Below are positions 9,786 through 21,125 of a DNA stretch of 64,000 nt, one piece after another. Source of the DNA: Takakia lepidozioides (taxonomy: Eukaryota; Streptophyta; Takakiopsida; Takakiales; Takakiaceae); assembly GCA_030704615.1 (NCBI GenBank), contig CM060732.1, positions 3,720,001 to 3,784,000 of the forward strand, given 5' to 3'. Position numbers and translations under genes: made by a program. The notes below the pieces were generated by a model. That model was not told where the DNA came from, did no database searches, and saw nothing but the letters and a program-made list of their open reading frames with translations. Numbering within the stretch: position 1 is the first letter of the stretch; each line of letters opens with the position of its first letter.

Positions 9786-12679
9786 GCAAGGGCTGTAAGG
9801 AAGGCATCGCGTATGTACCTGTACAGAAGGCGCATTGCTGCTTTGTCCGCGTTCGGCTGGTCAGTGAACTCGTGGCTCCGGCGGGCATGTGGTATCTCCC
9901 AAAAGAATAGGTCGGTTTTGTAGAGCAGAAAGTACCTCGTCACATAGTTGCGTAGGCTCTCTGCTGCAGGAGAAATCTCCATCTTGAACTGATGTGCTTG
10001 TGTGTCCAGCTGCTCTTGCGCATTCGTCGTCACCTATGGAGATTCTCCATCAGATCCCATTGCTGAAAAAATACAATGAATCCACCCCCTACAAGAGTAG
10101 AAGCGCCAAACGAACGTGGGGAAGTACCTGAAACCACCATGTCATGCGGTTCATCCACATGTCGAATGTGGGGTCAGACAGTTTGTCCGGTTTGGGGAAG
10201 CTCCACATGTCCCTTGTACTTTGGGAACCATTCCAGATTTGGAGCCACCGGGTCTGTCCAACCACCCAGCATATTCGTAAGCGCCAAACACCACAAAAAC
10301 GAGTTGTTGCCACTACAATTTGGTTAAGAATGTATCACCTTTTCTGCACCATCCACACAGGATGTGGCTAGACGATGGAGCTTCTCCAATGTCATCGTGG
10401 GCTTCAAAGCGTGGGAGTAGTGCTTCCCACCTCCACCAGAAAGTCGGCACTAAGGGCGGGATCAGCTATGGCCACGTACTTTACCATCCGCGACTTGTAC
10501 TTTATGCGGGCCCTCACCTCCGCAGCTTTGAGATACGATTCGAGTGCCGGGAGGGTTAGATTCTTCTCCTCTGACTCCATGTAGAACCTCCGTGCATGTG
10601 CCAAATCCTGCTGAATTTTCGTCTGTCAAGAATGCGCACATAAGATTAGAGATCCTGCTCAACACTTTTTCTTCTATTGGGGAGGAGAGACAGATTAGCT
10701 CAACAAAACAGTCAGGAGCTTTACCCGAGATATGTAGTCCACCATGGCGTCCATGCTCAGCCTATACCAGGTTCTGTCTACCTTTGCCTCCGACTTGCGC
10801 AGGAGGTTGGCACTGAGCGAATTGGCAAACTCTTGCACACCCTGCTTCCCGACATCATTCACTCGGAAGAGCATATGGGACAAGTTGGTGGCAATGAAGG
10901 CATTCTTAGTCACCCTACAATGCCACATTTCCATCAAACAATTCTGAAATGGGAATTTACAACAAATATGAGGATTCGCAATGAAATGACTTACAATCGG
11001 ATGGGTCCAAAAGCAAGAGGCGTTGTAACTTACGAGTTGATGTCCGCCATTGCAGCTTTGAGAAGACTGCGATCTTTGGGCCCCGCAACCTTCAGCACAA
11101 CACACTCCACGGCGAAATGCCAATCGAGGTCGTTGGGGTGGGCTTCGGCTATGTGCTCCATCCATGCCAGGAGGCGATGATTGCCGTCCCACACGTAAAA
11201 CATCTTCCCGGACAAGTGCTGGAAAAGAGGATCAATAACAATCGATCTCTCGAACTCCTCATTTCGCCTTTGCCAATGGGGACCCCATTTGTCCACCTCA
11301 TCGGAAGTGTGGGCACGGGAAGCTCCGTGGTCGTTCTCAATGGAAACGTAAAACGCGGCAGACCCCATTCGATATCCATCCCGGAAAGAGAATTTCAGCT
11401 TGTCGATATCGTCTGGGAGGGCAGGTCTCACCACCTACAAAGACACCAAGCGGCAAAAGGGAATTCGAAGCTTGGCCGGGTACACCATGCCCCCCAGCAC
11501 CCTGCCAATGTTGCTGTGGGTTGCCTCCAACATCTTGGCAGCGGCCAACTTCATATCCGCCTCCGACATGACGTCTGCTACAGAGGGGTTCTCCGGCAGC
11601 CCACCAGGACCGCCAAATCCAGCCTGTATGTTGCGGGTTTGGGGCCTGGGGATGTCCGGGAGGATGTCATCCTGGTCAGAAAGCTCGGTGTCGTCCTCCT
11701 CAACATGGTGAACCACCGGCGAAACCACCTCGAGCACTCTCCCTGTCTCTACTGCCATCTCCCCGGCTTCACCTCGAACTTGCACAATCCGTGCTCTTTG
11801 TGGTGTTCTTACCTCTCCTCCACTCTCCACCGTATGGGTAATTGCGGGGGCTGCTCTTGTCCGCGATGGTGTAACCGGTGTGTTACTGCCTCTTTGTGGT
11901 GTCTTGGAGGGATCCACCGTCTCTGTGCGTCCCTCGCTTACATTGGCATCTGTCATTTGGGCACCCCTGGCCTCTTCAGTGGCCTTTTCTCTTTCCTCCT
12001 GGCTAGCCTGCTGTCTCGCCTGTTCTTTTGCCCTCTGTTTTGCCCTCTCACGGGTTTTCTGTTTCTTACTAGGGCTAGCAGCAGGGGAGCCCTCCAGGAC
12101 GACCATCTTTGATTGAGGAGAAGGAACACCCTCGCGCGCACTGCTCACTCCCCCTTCCGCAGCCCGTGACGGCTCTCTCGCCGGGGATTGCATGTGCTTA
12201 GCTTTCTTCTTCTTCTTTGCGTGGGCGGGCCCTACTGCATGTGCATCAACAACCTCCATTACCGGATCTGTTGTCCTCACGTCCTCATGCCCTTCACCTG
12301 CCATGCCGCCTGCACCAACCTCCCCAATGTCTATTCTGTCGTGCCCTCGCTGCAGGTCCTCCCGTCCACCAACAAAAGGTTGAAGTTTGCCCTCTCGCCC
12401 CAAGTTGGGCGATTCAAACATGCGATGAGTTGGAGCGGTCGATGATACCACCAGCGTGTCGGGCTCGTCGTCACTCTGTCATTCCCAAAATCGTCAGAAC
12501 CAACATCGGTGCCAAAATCAGAATGGCAACGAACAGCGCAACCACCATAGCAACAATCATGGAACAACAATGAAAACAAAACAAGTTTAGGAAGTATGGA
12601 GTGCCATGGAACAACAATGAAAACAAATCCAACCAATGCCTAAGAATGACATGCTTCTAGCGATGCCAGGATGAAGATG

Positions 12680-12765
12680 CAAAAACAAAGCGAAACAACA
12701 AAGCGAAAACGAAAGCGAAAGCAAAAGCGAAAGCGAACAAAGCGAAAGCAGAAGTGGCTTGCCTG
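12680..12765 (+). repeat. GCGAAA hexamer microsatellite, left arm
   Basis: Repeated GCGAAA/GCAAAA units in the first intron of the ParB/methyltransferase gene. The mirrored copy at 21070-21125 is shorter. Confidence 0.8.
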
Positions 12766-13139
12766 AGAGTACTCGGCTTCAGTTCGCGCGGGTTGTGAGC
12801 AAGACACTGGAATCTCCTGCTGGAGCTTAAGTTTGGCAATGCGAGAGATTGGCCGTCGTCCGTAGTACAGCGCTTTCAACTTCCGCCGCGGTCTGGATGT
12901 GAGGTCTCTCTCAGGAGAGCCACACCCTTCAGGCGGCATAAGTCCCAGCCAAAATGGAAAAAAATCTCAGTTTTTTGGGGTACATGCCTCGAATAGAAGT
13001 TAATCCAAGATTAGCATCAGATTTAGGGTACGTATCGAGGAAGCCATGTGTCGCTAGCCCAAATAAAAACGGACGGCGGTGGACATTTAATGCCCATCCG
13101 CCAGGTACGGCGGCACGCAAAATTTCCCTCATGCAGGTA

Positions 13140-13560
13140 ATTTGGAGAGCAGCAGGATGGAAATTTAGCGCCGAATTTCCATCCTGCCAGGTAGGGCGGC
13201 GCGCGAAATTTCTGCCACGCAGGTAATTCGGAGCGGATGGATGGAAATCGGGCGCCGGATTTCCATCCTGCCGGTTAGGGCGGGGCGCGAAATTTCCGCA
13301 ACGCAGGTAAGTCGAAGTGGATGGATGGAAATCCGGCGCCGGATTTCCATCCGGTAGGTAGGGCGGCGCTCAAAATTTGCGTCATGCAGGTAATTCGGAG
13401 CGGATCAGGATGGAAATTCGGCGCCGAATTTCCATCCTGCAGGTAATTCGAAGCCCGGATGGATGGAAATCTGGCGCCGAATTTCCATCCAGCAGGTTAC
13501 TCGGATCGCTGGCGGATGGAAATTCGGCGCCGAATTTCCATTCGCCAGGTAAGTCGAAGC
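13140..13560 (+). repeat. Array of GGCGCC-centred palindromes upstream of the left-arm gene
   Basis: About six units, each holding a near-perfect palindrome of the type GGAAATTCGGCGCCGAATTT flanked by CAGGTAATTCGGAG-type spacers. The array sits upstream of the start codon at 12939, in the promoter position of the outward-reading gene. A seventh and eighth diverged palindrome lie at about 13708-13730 and 13803-13830. Confidence 0.8.
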
Positions 13561-13894
13561 GCCGATCCTGGAGATAATTCTGAGCGTGGCCGCTTGGTTT
13601 TTCGGAGAAAAACAAAGTAAACTTTTAGTTTTGTGGCTGAAGTCCACTTTTAGACACGTTTTTCATGGAATCCTTGACTGCTAGAGGGAAATCCGAACGG
13701 CCTCGGACGAAAATTCGGCGCCGTTTTTCCATCCTGTTCGGTTTTTATATCGTCCAGTTTTGGGCCTCACCACCCGACCGGACTTCCTTTGAGGGGGCCC
13801 GGATGGAAATTCGGCGGCGAATTTCCATCCGGGGGATGGTATCTGTCGGACAGGTGCCGGCCTCTACGCCCGAGGCGACTTCGTCCGGGCGTCA

Positions 13895-14690
13895 CCTGTG
13901 AGCAGCTCGTTCAGGAGGAGGTTAAGTTGAGACCGGGTGCCAAACCCAAACAGATACAGCTCCAAGCCACCCATAAGATGGCCTTGGCCAGAATTATGTC
14001 GGAAGACGGCTCCGATAGAGTTCCTCTCGATGAGAAGGAAATGGAGGCATTGCTGGAGTCGGTGTCCCACGTATGTTCACCGAATGTCCGAAACCACATT
14101 GTCTCATGCAAACAAAAAATTGGGCGTGGCTCGGATATGCACTCCATTCTGGAGGTGAAGCGACGATGTGGATATGACTACATTCATGGAAGTAGGTTTT
14201 CTAGGACAAGGGACTGAGGGAGATCGTTGTTTCGTATTCAAAATGTCCACGTGTGGACCTGGCAGCGGCGTCGAACTGGTCGACAGGATGACGAGTGGGG
14301 ACTTGTCAAACAGTTGGGTCATGTTCGACCATATCAAGCGAATTACAAATCACCAGTGGGTGACAATGGGTGCACATGTCTACGACACCCACTGCAGGAT
14401 GCTAATGACAATTGCTATTTGTGAGATGAAAGGAGAGGACACACAATCGGAGATGCTTCTTTGGTAGGGAATAAACGAACAGATGGCCAAGGCGGGATTG
14501 CCCCCTCCCAATTTCCGTGGTTTCATGGCGGACAACGCACAAGCAAATTGGGCTGCCATCCGAAGGGTGTACGGGCAAGACCCCAATGTTCCCATGGAAG
14601 GCAAGGAGAGATCTTGTGGGTTCCATTTTCTGCAGAGCCTTTCGCAGTACACAACCAGGCTCGTGGTAATAGGTAATAGGTCTCTCTGGC
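13895..14690 (+). pseudogene. Inverted duplicate of MULE transposase catalytic exon
   Basis: Plus-strand copy of the transposase segment that lies on the minus strand at about 16880-17680. It encodes an N-terminal part (EEVKLRPGAKPKQIQLQATH), then VYDTHCRMLMTIAICEM and GFMADNAQANWAAIRRVYG. In spacing and context these fit the first two catalytic aspartate regions of MULE transposases. CGFHF follows, like the C-x2-H element of this family. One frameshift (near 14165) and a TAG (14465) break the frame. It is better preserved than the minus-strand copy, so it is useful for recognising the family. It ends where a palindrome array starts (about 14690). Confidence 0.6.
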
Positions 14691-15010
14691 GAAAAATGGT
14701 GCCGAATTCCGCGGCTATAGGTCCCCTCATGACAGGTGTGTAAGCCCAAAATTTGGAAATGTGGCGCCGAATTTCGGTACATGGTGCCGGGGATTGCACA
14801 GATGTTGGGCAGTTCTGGGCCATGTAACTGGAAATTCGGCGCCATTTTTCCAGACATCGTTCCCGAGCATGTTCAGACTTAGCCAGTTTTCGGCCCAAAA
14901 TAGGGAAATTTGGCGCCATTTTTCCAGACACAGGGGTACCAGTGCATGTTGGGACTTAGCCAGTTTTCGGCCCAAAATAGAGAAATTCGGCGCCATTTTT
15001 CCAGAAATGG
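14690..15010. repeat. Central GGCGCC palindrome array
   Basis: Repeated half-sites GGAAATTCGGCGCCATTTTT and reverse versions, mixed with ACTTAGCCAGTTTTCGGCCC blocks, about five half-units. Related to the 146-bp intron satellites but separate from them. Confidence 0.7.
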
Positions 15011-15160
15011 CCCCACAACTGCTTCTGTTGGATCTCAGTTTGAATGGAATATTGCCTCATTCCAGGAGTTTTGGGGTGCATTTCATTACACTGCAAAAAA
15101 AAAGTTTGATACATGAAAATGCAATTGAAAATATCCATATGGAGGATTCCCTTTGCCCCA

Positions 15161-18100
15161 TCAATGATTTCTGGAATCCCTAAGGAGGAGTTTGTGCAGC
15201 TCATTCACGCTCAACGCCGGTGCATGAATAAAGTCATCAATAGTCACGTTCATCCTCAACCTCTTCAGGTAAATGTAATACAGATGCTTGCACGGATAAT
15301 ACTTTGAACCCTTCTTTGCTTCCATCAACGAGAAGTCCGTACAATTGCAAGTCGGCTCCACTCCAATCGTAATTGTGTATACATCGTCGCGTACAGCCGA
15401 GCCGGCCGTTGCCATCCGATAAACACGCCCAAGGCCGGGTGGAGGTACGTCCACGGAGCTCTGAATAGTGCAAGCCATCCCAAGAGCATTGGCAATCCGA
15501 GTCTCATTCAACTTGTTGGGAAGGTGTCGTCTCTTCACTATTCCGAATCGCATTGTGGGATGTGCAGAATTGTCCAATCCGTCTCTACTGGACCGAGCAG
15601 TCTGCAATGGCTGGGTCTAAGGAACTAGAAATTCGTGGGCCGGGACATCTGTGCGTTGCACCATTCGAAATCCTGCTACAGATAGAGCATCCGCCTCATT
15701 CTGAGAGAGGCTGCAACCCGGTGCAACAGGCCAGACGCCCGGAGGCTCCGGCATTCCCTGAATCCCGTACTTGGGCTTGGCAAATACACAGGTCATTATG
15801 TCGTGCCTACAGAACCAAAACGTCTGCGTTGTGGCGTGAGCAAATGTGGGAGTCAAAAATCTGCCGCTGAAACAAGGTGCAGGTACAGCACCGTGTGGGT
15901 TCCTCCGAATCATCTCACCACAGCGTGCTCTCGTATCCACCCGAATGGCGCAGCACTTCCCTCGAAATGCCGGCAATGTCCTTGCAATTCTCCACTGTGA
16001 CTCCGACACTCTTGTCTCCACAATGGGTATGTTGTACTGCGTTACCACAGATGGCTTGTTATGTTCCTCGGCACGTGCCCTGTGCTCAAAGGAGATGGCG
16101 ATCTTGAACGTGCAAGACTTGCGGTGCTCGACGAGACTCCTCAGGCAACATCACGGGACCACGAGGGAGCGTGCGAATATTCTTGTCAGCTCGCCATGAA
16201 TCCTCTTCCCCGCCAGGTGCCTCGTCAAGTCTTCGTCTCACTGGACGGGTATGAACATCTCCTTCCAAATGTTGGCCTCTTCGAAGCAATGGCGTGTCCC
16301 GAAGGCCCTCTCGCAAGGCCGCCGCCCACTTCCGAGGATTCTTCGATCTGGAGGCAGTCCGCATCAGCATTTCCTGCCTGTCCGGCCCCAAGCCCCACTA
16401 TTTCTCTTTCAAGAACTCGTTGTACCTGCATTGCTGCATAATTGACCTCACAATGTCCTCCGTTGTGGCAGTGAGGATGTCCACCAGATGCGCCGCAGAG
16501 GAGGCACGCCAGGAAGAATGCACTGGTAGCCATGTTTGTCGTGGGCAGTGCTGGTTGTGTCGGAGTCGAGAAAGTCGAACAACCATTTCCTGCCACAAGC
16601 ACATGTGAGATTCCAGCAAGTTTCAAATAATGCCAAGAATATATTCAACGGGACGCGAATTCGTGCAACTCACCTCCCGCATATAGTCGCCCGAACTGGA
16701 GGAAACGATAATGCCACCATGTAGCAATGACCATTGCTCCCTCGTCTGATTTCCTTACAGCACCTGACGATTTGTCCACCAAGCCCGTACATCAAACTGT
16801 TTGTCTCTGCATCATCACAAGTGGGAGGCCGCTTCCATGCAAGACACATGGAACGGTGATCCTCTCGAAATCTGGCGCCACGAGCCTGGTTGTGTACTGC
16901 GAAAGGCTCTGCCAAAATGGAACCCACAAGATCTCTCCTTTGCCTTCCATGGGAACATTGGGGTCTTGCCCGTACAACCCTCGGATGGAGCCCAATTGCT
17001 TGGGCGTTGTCGCCATGAAACCACGAAATGGGGAGGGGGCCAATCCGCCTTGGCCATCTGTTTGTTATTCCCTGCCAAAGAAGCATCTCCGATTGTGTGT
17101 CCTCTCCTTTCATCTCACAATAGCAATTGTCATTTTAGCATCCTGCAGTGGTGTTTGTCGTAGACTGTGCACCCATGTCACCCACTGGTAATTTGTAATT
17201 CGCTTGATATGGTCGAACATGACCCAACTGTGACAAGTCCCCACTCGTCATCCTGTCGACCAGTTCGACGCCGCTGCAAGGTCAACACGTAGACATTTTG
17301 AATACGAAACAACGTTCTGATCAGTCCCTTGTCCTGGAAACCTACTTCCATGAATGTAGTCATATCACCATCGTCGCTTCACCTCCAGAATGGAATGCAT
17401 ATCGAGCCACGCCCAATTTTGTTTGCATGAGACAATGTGGTTTCGGACATTCGGTGAATATACGTGGGGACACCGACTCCAGCAATGCCTCCATTCCTTC
17501 TTATCGAGAGGAACTCTATCGGAGCCGTTTCCGACATTAATTCTGGCCAATGCCCATCTTATGGGCGGCTGGATGGAGCTGTATCTGTTTGGGTTTAGCA
17601 CCCGGTCTCAACTTAACCTCCTCCGACGAGCTGTTCTGCCTCGTGGGCAGCCTCCGGAGTTCCCCCTTGCCAATTTGTGACAATGGGAACCAACGTGTAT
17701 GCAAGCTCGGGTGAGGTCAAGGAAACGGTTTGTGTTGCCAACACATAGAACTGCTTGGCATTACAAACAGACATGCAGTGTGATGGTTCTTTGCAATGCG
17801 CACACATTAAATGTGGAGTTCGGAACCTTCTCCTGAGCTCGAAAATGGTTGATGAGCTGTGCCTGTCCAATCGGTCTCGTTCCTTGTGACCTCTGGATTT
17901 AAATGGAAGCAAGTTGGGGAGAGGAGAACACCGCAACGTGCCCGCACAAAACAACGTAGCGCACCCGCCACCCATCGAGCATCTTCATGCTGGTGGTTTT
18001 GGTGACGCACCAAGGATGACCATCATGTTTTGTATCCATATCTGTCAACATTTCGGACGCCCTCGAGTAGTCCTTCCGAGGAGGGAACCCAAAGAAGATA

Positions 18101-18370
18101 TTACCGTCGACGTTTGCGGGAGGCATGTAACCGATTATTTTTAATGAAATTGATGTAGTCCAGCCCGGCCAGCTCCGAGCGGTGTCCCTCCATGTGAAGC
18201 CCTCGCAGAATTTCAAGAATAGATTGAATGCGGTGCTCGTGCTGGGAATATGATCCCTCGTCCACTGACGTCCATTGAGGACTGCCTGATCTCCAGGACG
18301 ACCTCGGAACTTCCATGACCTCGTCTGAGTCGGACAGGTTGTGAAACAACCCGGTTCTCGTCGTCTTCAT
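15161..18370 (-). pseudogene. MULE transposase with SWIM zinc finger (decayed)
   Basis: Read from about 18370 leftward. The N-terminal part (18370-18101) includes an acidic/Ser region with HRIQSILEILRGLHMEGH. A Cys/His-rich region follows (about 18060-17690; HPWCVTKTT, VVLCGHVAVF, LMCAHCKEPSHCMSVC), in the position of the WRKY/FLYWCH-type DNA-binding domain of MULE transposases. The catalytic segment (17680-16800) duplicates the one at 13895-14690 but is broken by many frameshifts. Helical parts follow (16626-15617). The C-terminal SWIM finger is at about 15400-15290 (CNCTDFSL, then YPCKHLYYIY: C-x-C, C-x-H). The last residues are at about 15161. It should bind the terminal repeats and cut DNA, but this copy cannot make a full protein. 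Confidence 0.65.
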
Positions 18371-19013
18371 GGATGGGTTCGGCTCTGGATTTACTTCGTT
18401 GCGACTTCTCTCTTTGAGGTAGCCACTCTCTGATTTCGCGGATTGTTTTGTGGAAGACGACAGGATAGAAGGTGCATTTGGCGGGCAAATGAAGTCCCCA
18501 ACAACCCTGTATATGATGTTGTCCGATGGTGGAAATCGTCATTTTCCCTGCCATCGCCGAAATCATCGTGGAGCACAACAATACTCTCGACACAACACGC
18601 CGTTTGAGTCCCTTCCTTCCTCCTCCAAAAAACCGACCCGGTTTCAGGTGGTATCGAACGCACAGATATTTCTCATCACCCGGCAGATGTCCCCTCTGCA
18701 CGGAAATGAAGCTATATGCTCGTGAGGAGGGCAGTACACTGTAGCGCTCGGTTTTCCGCCATGGGAGATGTGCACACAAGACTGCCAGGATGGCGTGCGG
18801 GCAAGCTCCCTGGTAGAAGGGGGATGCAGCGATGGGAAGGAATGCGGTGCCGATTTGTCCGAGCGACGAAGCCTGATCCAAATCCAGGGAGCCAACTATC
18901 TCAAAAATCCACAGTCAGAGTGTTAATGAACCTTGTCTCAGGAATGCGGCCCCCCCTGGTCTTTGCGCAAAACTGCCAACGGTATGCAGTCAGAAGTGGG
19001 GGGTCGTCCGGAT

Positions 19014-19880
19014 GATGTCGGCTGAAGGGGAGAAGCCGGCACCGTGTCGTCACATTACTACCCCCGGATGTGAAAATTCGGCACCGAATATCCAGCAGGG
19101 GCCGCACGTATGAAGTCGCCTCGGGCATAAGAGGCCGGAACCTGTCCGACAGAGAACAACCCCGGATGGAAATGCAGCGCCGAATTTCCATTCGGATCCC
19201 CCCAAAGGAAGTCGTGTCGGGGGGTCAGGCCGAAAACTGGCCGACATAAAAACCTCCCCGGATGGAAAAAACGGCGCCGAATTTCCATCGAGGCCGTTCG
19301 GATGCAGTCGGCTCGGGGGAGGAAAGGCCTGACACCTGGCCCTCACATTACAACCCCCGGACGGAAATTCGGCACCAAATTCCAACAGGAGGAAGCCCGG
19401 GATAAAGTCGCCTCGGCGGGAGGCCGGCGCGTGTGGACAGAGAGCATCCCCTGGATGGAGATTCGGCGCCGAATTTCCAATACGGGCCACCAAACGAAGT
19501 CATGTCGGGGGGGCAGGGGGCCGGAAAATTGGCCGACATAAAAACCTCCCCAGATGGAAAACGGCGCCGAATTTCCATCCGGGGCCGTTCCGATGCAGTC
19601 GGGGAGGGGGAGAGGCCGCACCTGGCCGTCAATTTCAACCCAGGACGGAAATTCGGCACACGAATATCCAACAGGTGACGCCCGGACGAAGTCGCCTCGG
19701 GCGTAGAGGCCGGCACCTGTCCGACAAAGGACCATCCCCCGAAGGAAATTCGCCGCCGAATTTCCATCCGGGCCCCCCAAAGGAAGTCCGGTCGGGTGGT
19801 GAGGCCCAAAACTGGACGATATAAAAACCTCCCAGGAGGATGAAAAACGGCGCCGAATTTCCGTCCGAGGCCGTTCGGGG
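19014..19880. repeat. Three tandem ~290-bp units with palindromes
   Basis: Units start near 19014, 19309 and 19592. Each contains in order a GATGCAGTCGG-type start, GAAATTCGGCACCGAAT, AAGTCGCCTCGGGC, a GGAAATTCGGCGCCGAATTT-type palindrome, and a further palindrome beside CCGACATAAAAACCTCCC. The third unit continues into the right inverted arm. The left arm keeps only part of one unit (about 13690-13893). Confidence 0.75.
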
Positions 19881-19999
19881 TTCCCTCTAGCAGTCAAGGA
19901 TTCCATGAAAACGTGTCTAAAAGTGGACTTCAGCAAAAAAAAAAAACTACAGTTTACTTTGTTTTTCTCCGAAAAACCAAGCGGCCACGCTCGAATTAC

Positions 20000-20720
20000 C
20001 TGCAGGAAGGTAATTCGGCGCTTCGACTTACCTGGCGAATGGAAATTCGGCGCCGAATTTCCACGCAGCGATCCGAGTTTCCTGCGGGATGGAAATCGGC
20101 GCCGAATTTCCATCCTGATCACTCCGAATTACCTGCATGACGCAAATTTTGCGCGCCGCCCTAACTGCCGGATGGAATTCGGCGCCGAATTTCATCCCAT
20201 CCGCTATCCGCCAACCTGGCGGATGGAAATCCGCGCCGGATTTCCATCCTCCGGTCCGAATTACCTGCGGGCGGAAATTTCGTGCGCCGCCTCTACCTGG
20301 CAGGATGGAAATCCGACGCGGATTTCCATCCATCCGGACTCCGAATACCTGCGTGCGGAAATTCGCGCGCCGCCCCCTACCTGCAGGATGGAAATCGACG
20401 ACGGATTTCCATCCATCCGGCTCCGAATTACCTGCGTGGCGGAAATTTCGCGTGCCGCCCTACTTGGCAGGATGGAAATCCGGCGCCGGATTTCCATCCA
20501 TCCGGCTCCGAATTACCTGCGTGGCGGAATTTCGCGCGCCGCCCTACCGGCAGGATGGAAATCCGGCGCCGGATTTCCATCCATCCGGCTCCAAATTACG
20601 TGCGTGACGGAAATTTCGCGCGACTCCCTTCCCGGCAGGATGGAAATTCGGCGCTGAATTTCCATCCTGCTGCTCTCCGAATTACCTGCATGACGGAAAT
20701 TTTGCGCGCCGCCGTACCTG
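20000..20720 (-). repeat. Array of GGCGCC-centred palindromes upstream of the right-arm gene
   Basis: About nine units with the same palindrome core and spacers reading TTACCTGCGTGGCGGAAATTT. This is three or more units longer than the left-arm array, so the array has changed copy number since the arms were made. Several palindromes vary symmetrically: a change in one half (TTCGG to TCCGG) is matched in the other. Confidence 0.8.
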
Positions 20721-21069
20721 GCGGATGGGCATTAAATGTCCACCGCCGTCCGTTTTTATTTGGGCTGGCGACACATGGCTTCCTCGATACGTACCCTAAA
20801 TCTGATGCTAATCTTGGATTAACTTCTATTCGAGGCATGTACCCCAAAAAACTGAGATCTTTTTCCATTTTGGCTGGGACTTATGCCGCCTGAAGTGCGT
20901 GGCTCTCTTGAGAGAGACCTCACATCCAGACCGCGGCGGAAGTTGAAAGCTTTGTACTACGGACGATGGCCAATCTCTCGCATGGCCAAACTTAAGCTCC
21001 AGCAGGAGATTCCAGTGTCTTGCTCACAACCCACGCCAACTGAAGCCGAGTACTCTTAGGCAAGCCACT

Positions 21070-21125
21070 TCTGCTTTCGCTTTGTTCGCTTTTGCTTTTG
21101 CTTTCGCTTTCGCTTTGTTGATTCG
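21070..21125 (-). repeat. TTTCGC hexamer microsatellite, right arm
   Basis: Mirror of 12680-12765 with fewer units, in the first intron of the right-arm gene. Confidence 0.75.

Larger units (their letters stand above)
6523..12939 (-). pseudogene. ParB-like domain / permuted DNA methyltransferase gene, left-arm copy
   Basis: Multi-exon minus-strand gene. Exon 1 starts at ATG 12939 (MPPEGCGSPERDLTSRPRRK). After an intron holding a GCGAAA microsatellite come a Lys/Glu-rich disordered region (about 12480-11435), a ParB-like domain (11434-11030) with the signature FYVWDGNHRLLAWMEH, several alpha-helical exons (10960-9780), an intron made of a 146-bp satellite, a basic linker with KKQK (8864-8097), then the methyltransferase. 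Motif IV is DMILLDIPD (near 8013) and motif I is ILDVTCGTG (near 7400), split from ASMWAG by an intron, then VFTFEPD. Motif IV before motif I is the beta-class order of amino-methyltransferases. The acidic C-terminus ends at 6523. DIPD departs from the usual DPPY. A single-base loss near 10420 and a C21 run at 8034-8054 disturb the frame. ParB-like domains bind DNA and some use CTP. The predicted role is modification of element DNA in the nucleus. Confidence 0.65.
6313..13893 (+). repeat. Left long inverted arm of the MULE
   Basis: This stretch is mirrored by about 19673-27475. The match runs from the terminal repeat, through the whole ParB/methyltransferase gene, both repeat arrays and the hexamer microsatellite, to the sequence ending GACTTCGTCCGGGCGTCACC at 13893. 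Beyond that the two sides diverge. Differences are scattered substitutions, single-base indels and repeat-number changes. Confidence 0.8.

Noticed and set aside
9454-9888. 144-residue minus-strand frame through the satellite (also 23918-24352)
   Set aside because: It is the 146-bp satellite read in frame by chance (KMGKSLGWLALNWKFGAIFP repeated). The unit length is not a multiple of three, so no long protein can be kept.
11434-11440. TAG between the disordered region and the ParB exon as a nonsense mutation
   Set aside because: The left arm and third copy have TAG and the right arm CAG at this place, each before GTGGTGAGACC. TGTAG/TGCAG fits a splice acceptor as well as a stop, so it is not counted as damage.
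11117-12112. 331-residue plus-strand frame opposite the ParB exons
   Set aside because: Antisense shadow of the minus-strand ParB/disordered exons. The minus frame carries the conserved motif and is open in the mirrored arm.
19343-20122. 259-residue minus-strand frame and 250-residue plus-strand frame 19905-20657
   Set aside because: Both are palindrome arrays read in frame (repeats of MEIRRRIS and PAGWKSAPNFH). The same peptide appears on both strands because the DNA is palindromic.
13140-20720. CRISPR-like regular palindromic repeats
   Set aside because: Regular palindromes with spacers, but in plant nuclear DNA, with similar (not unique) spacers and no cas genes.
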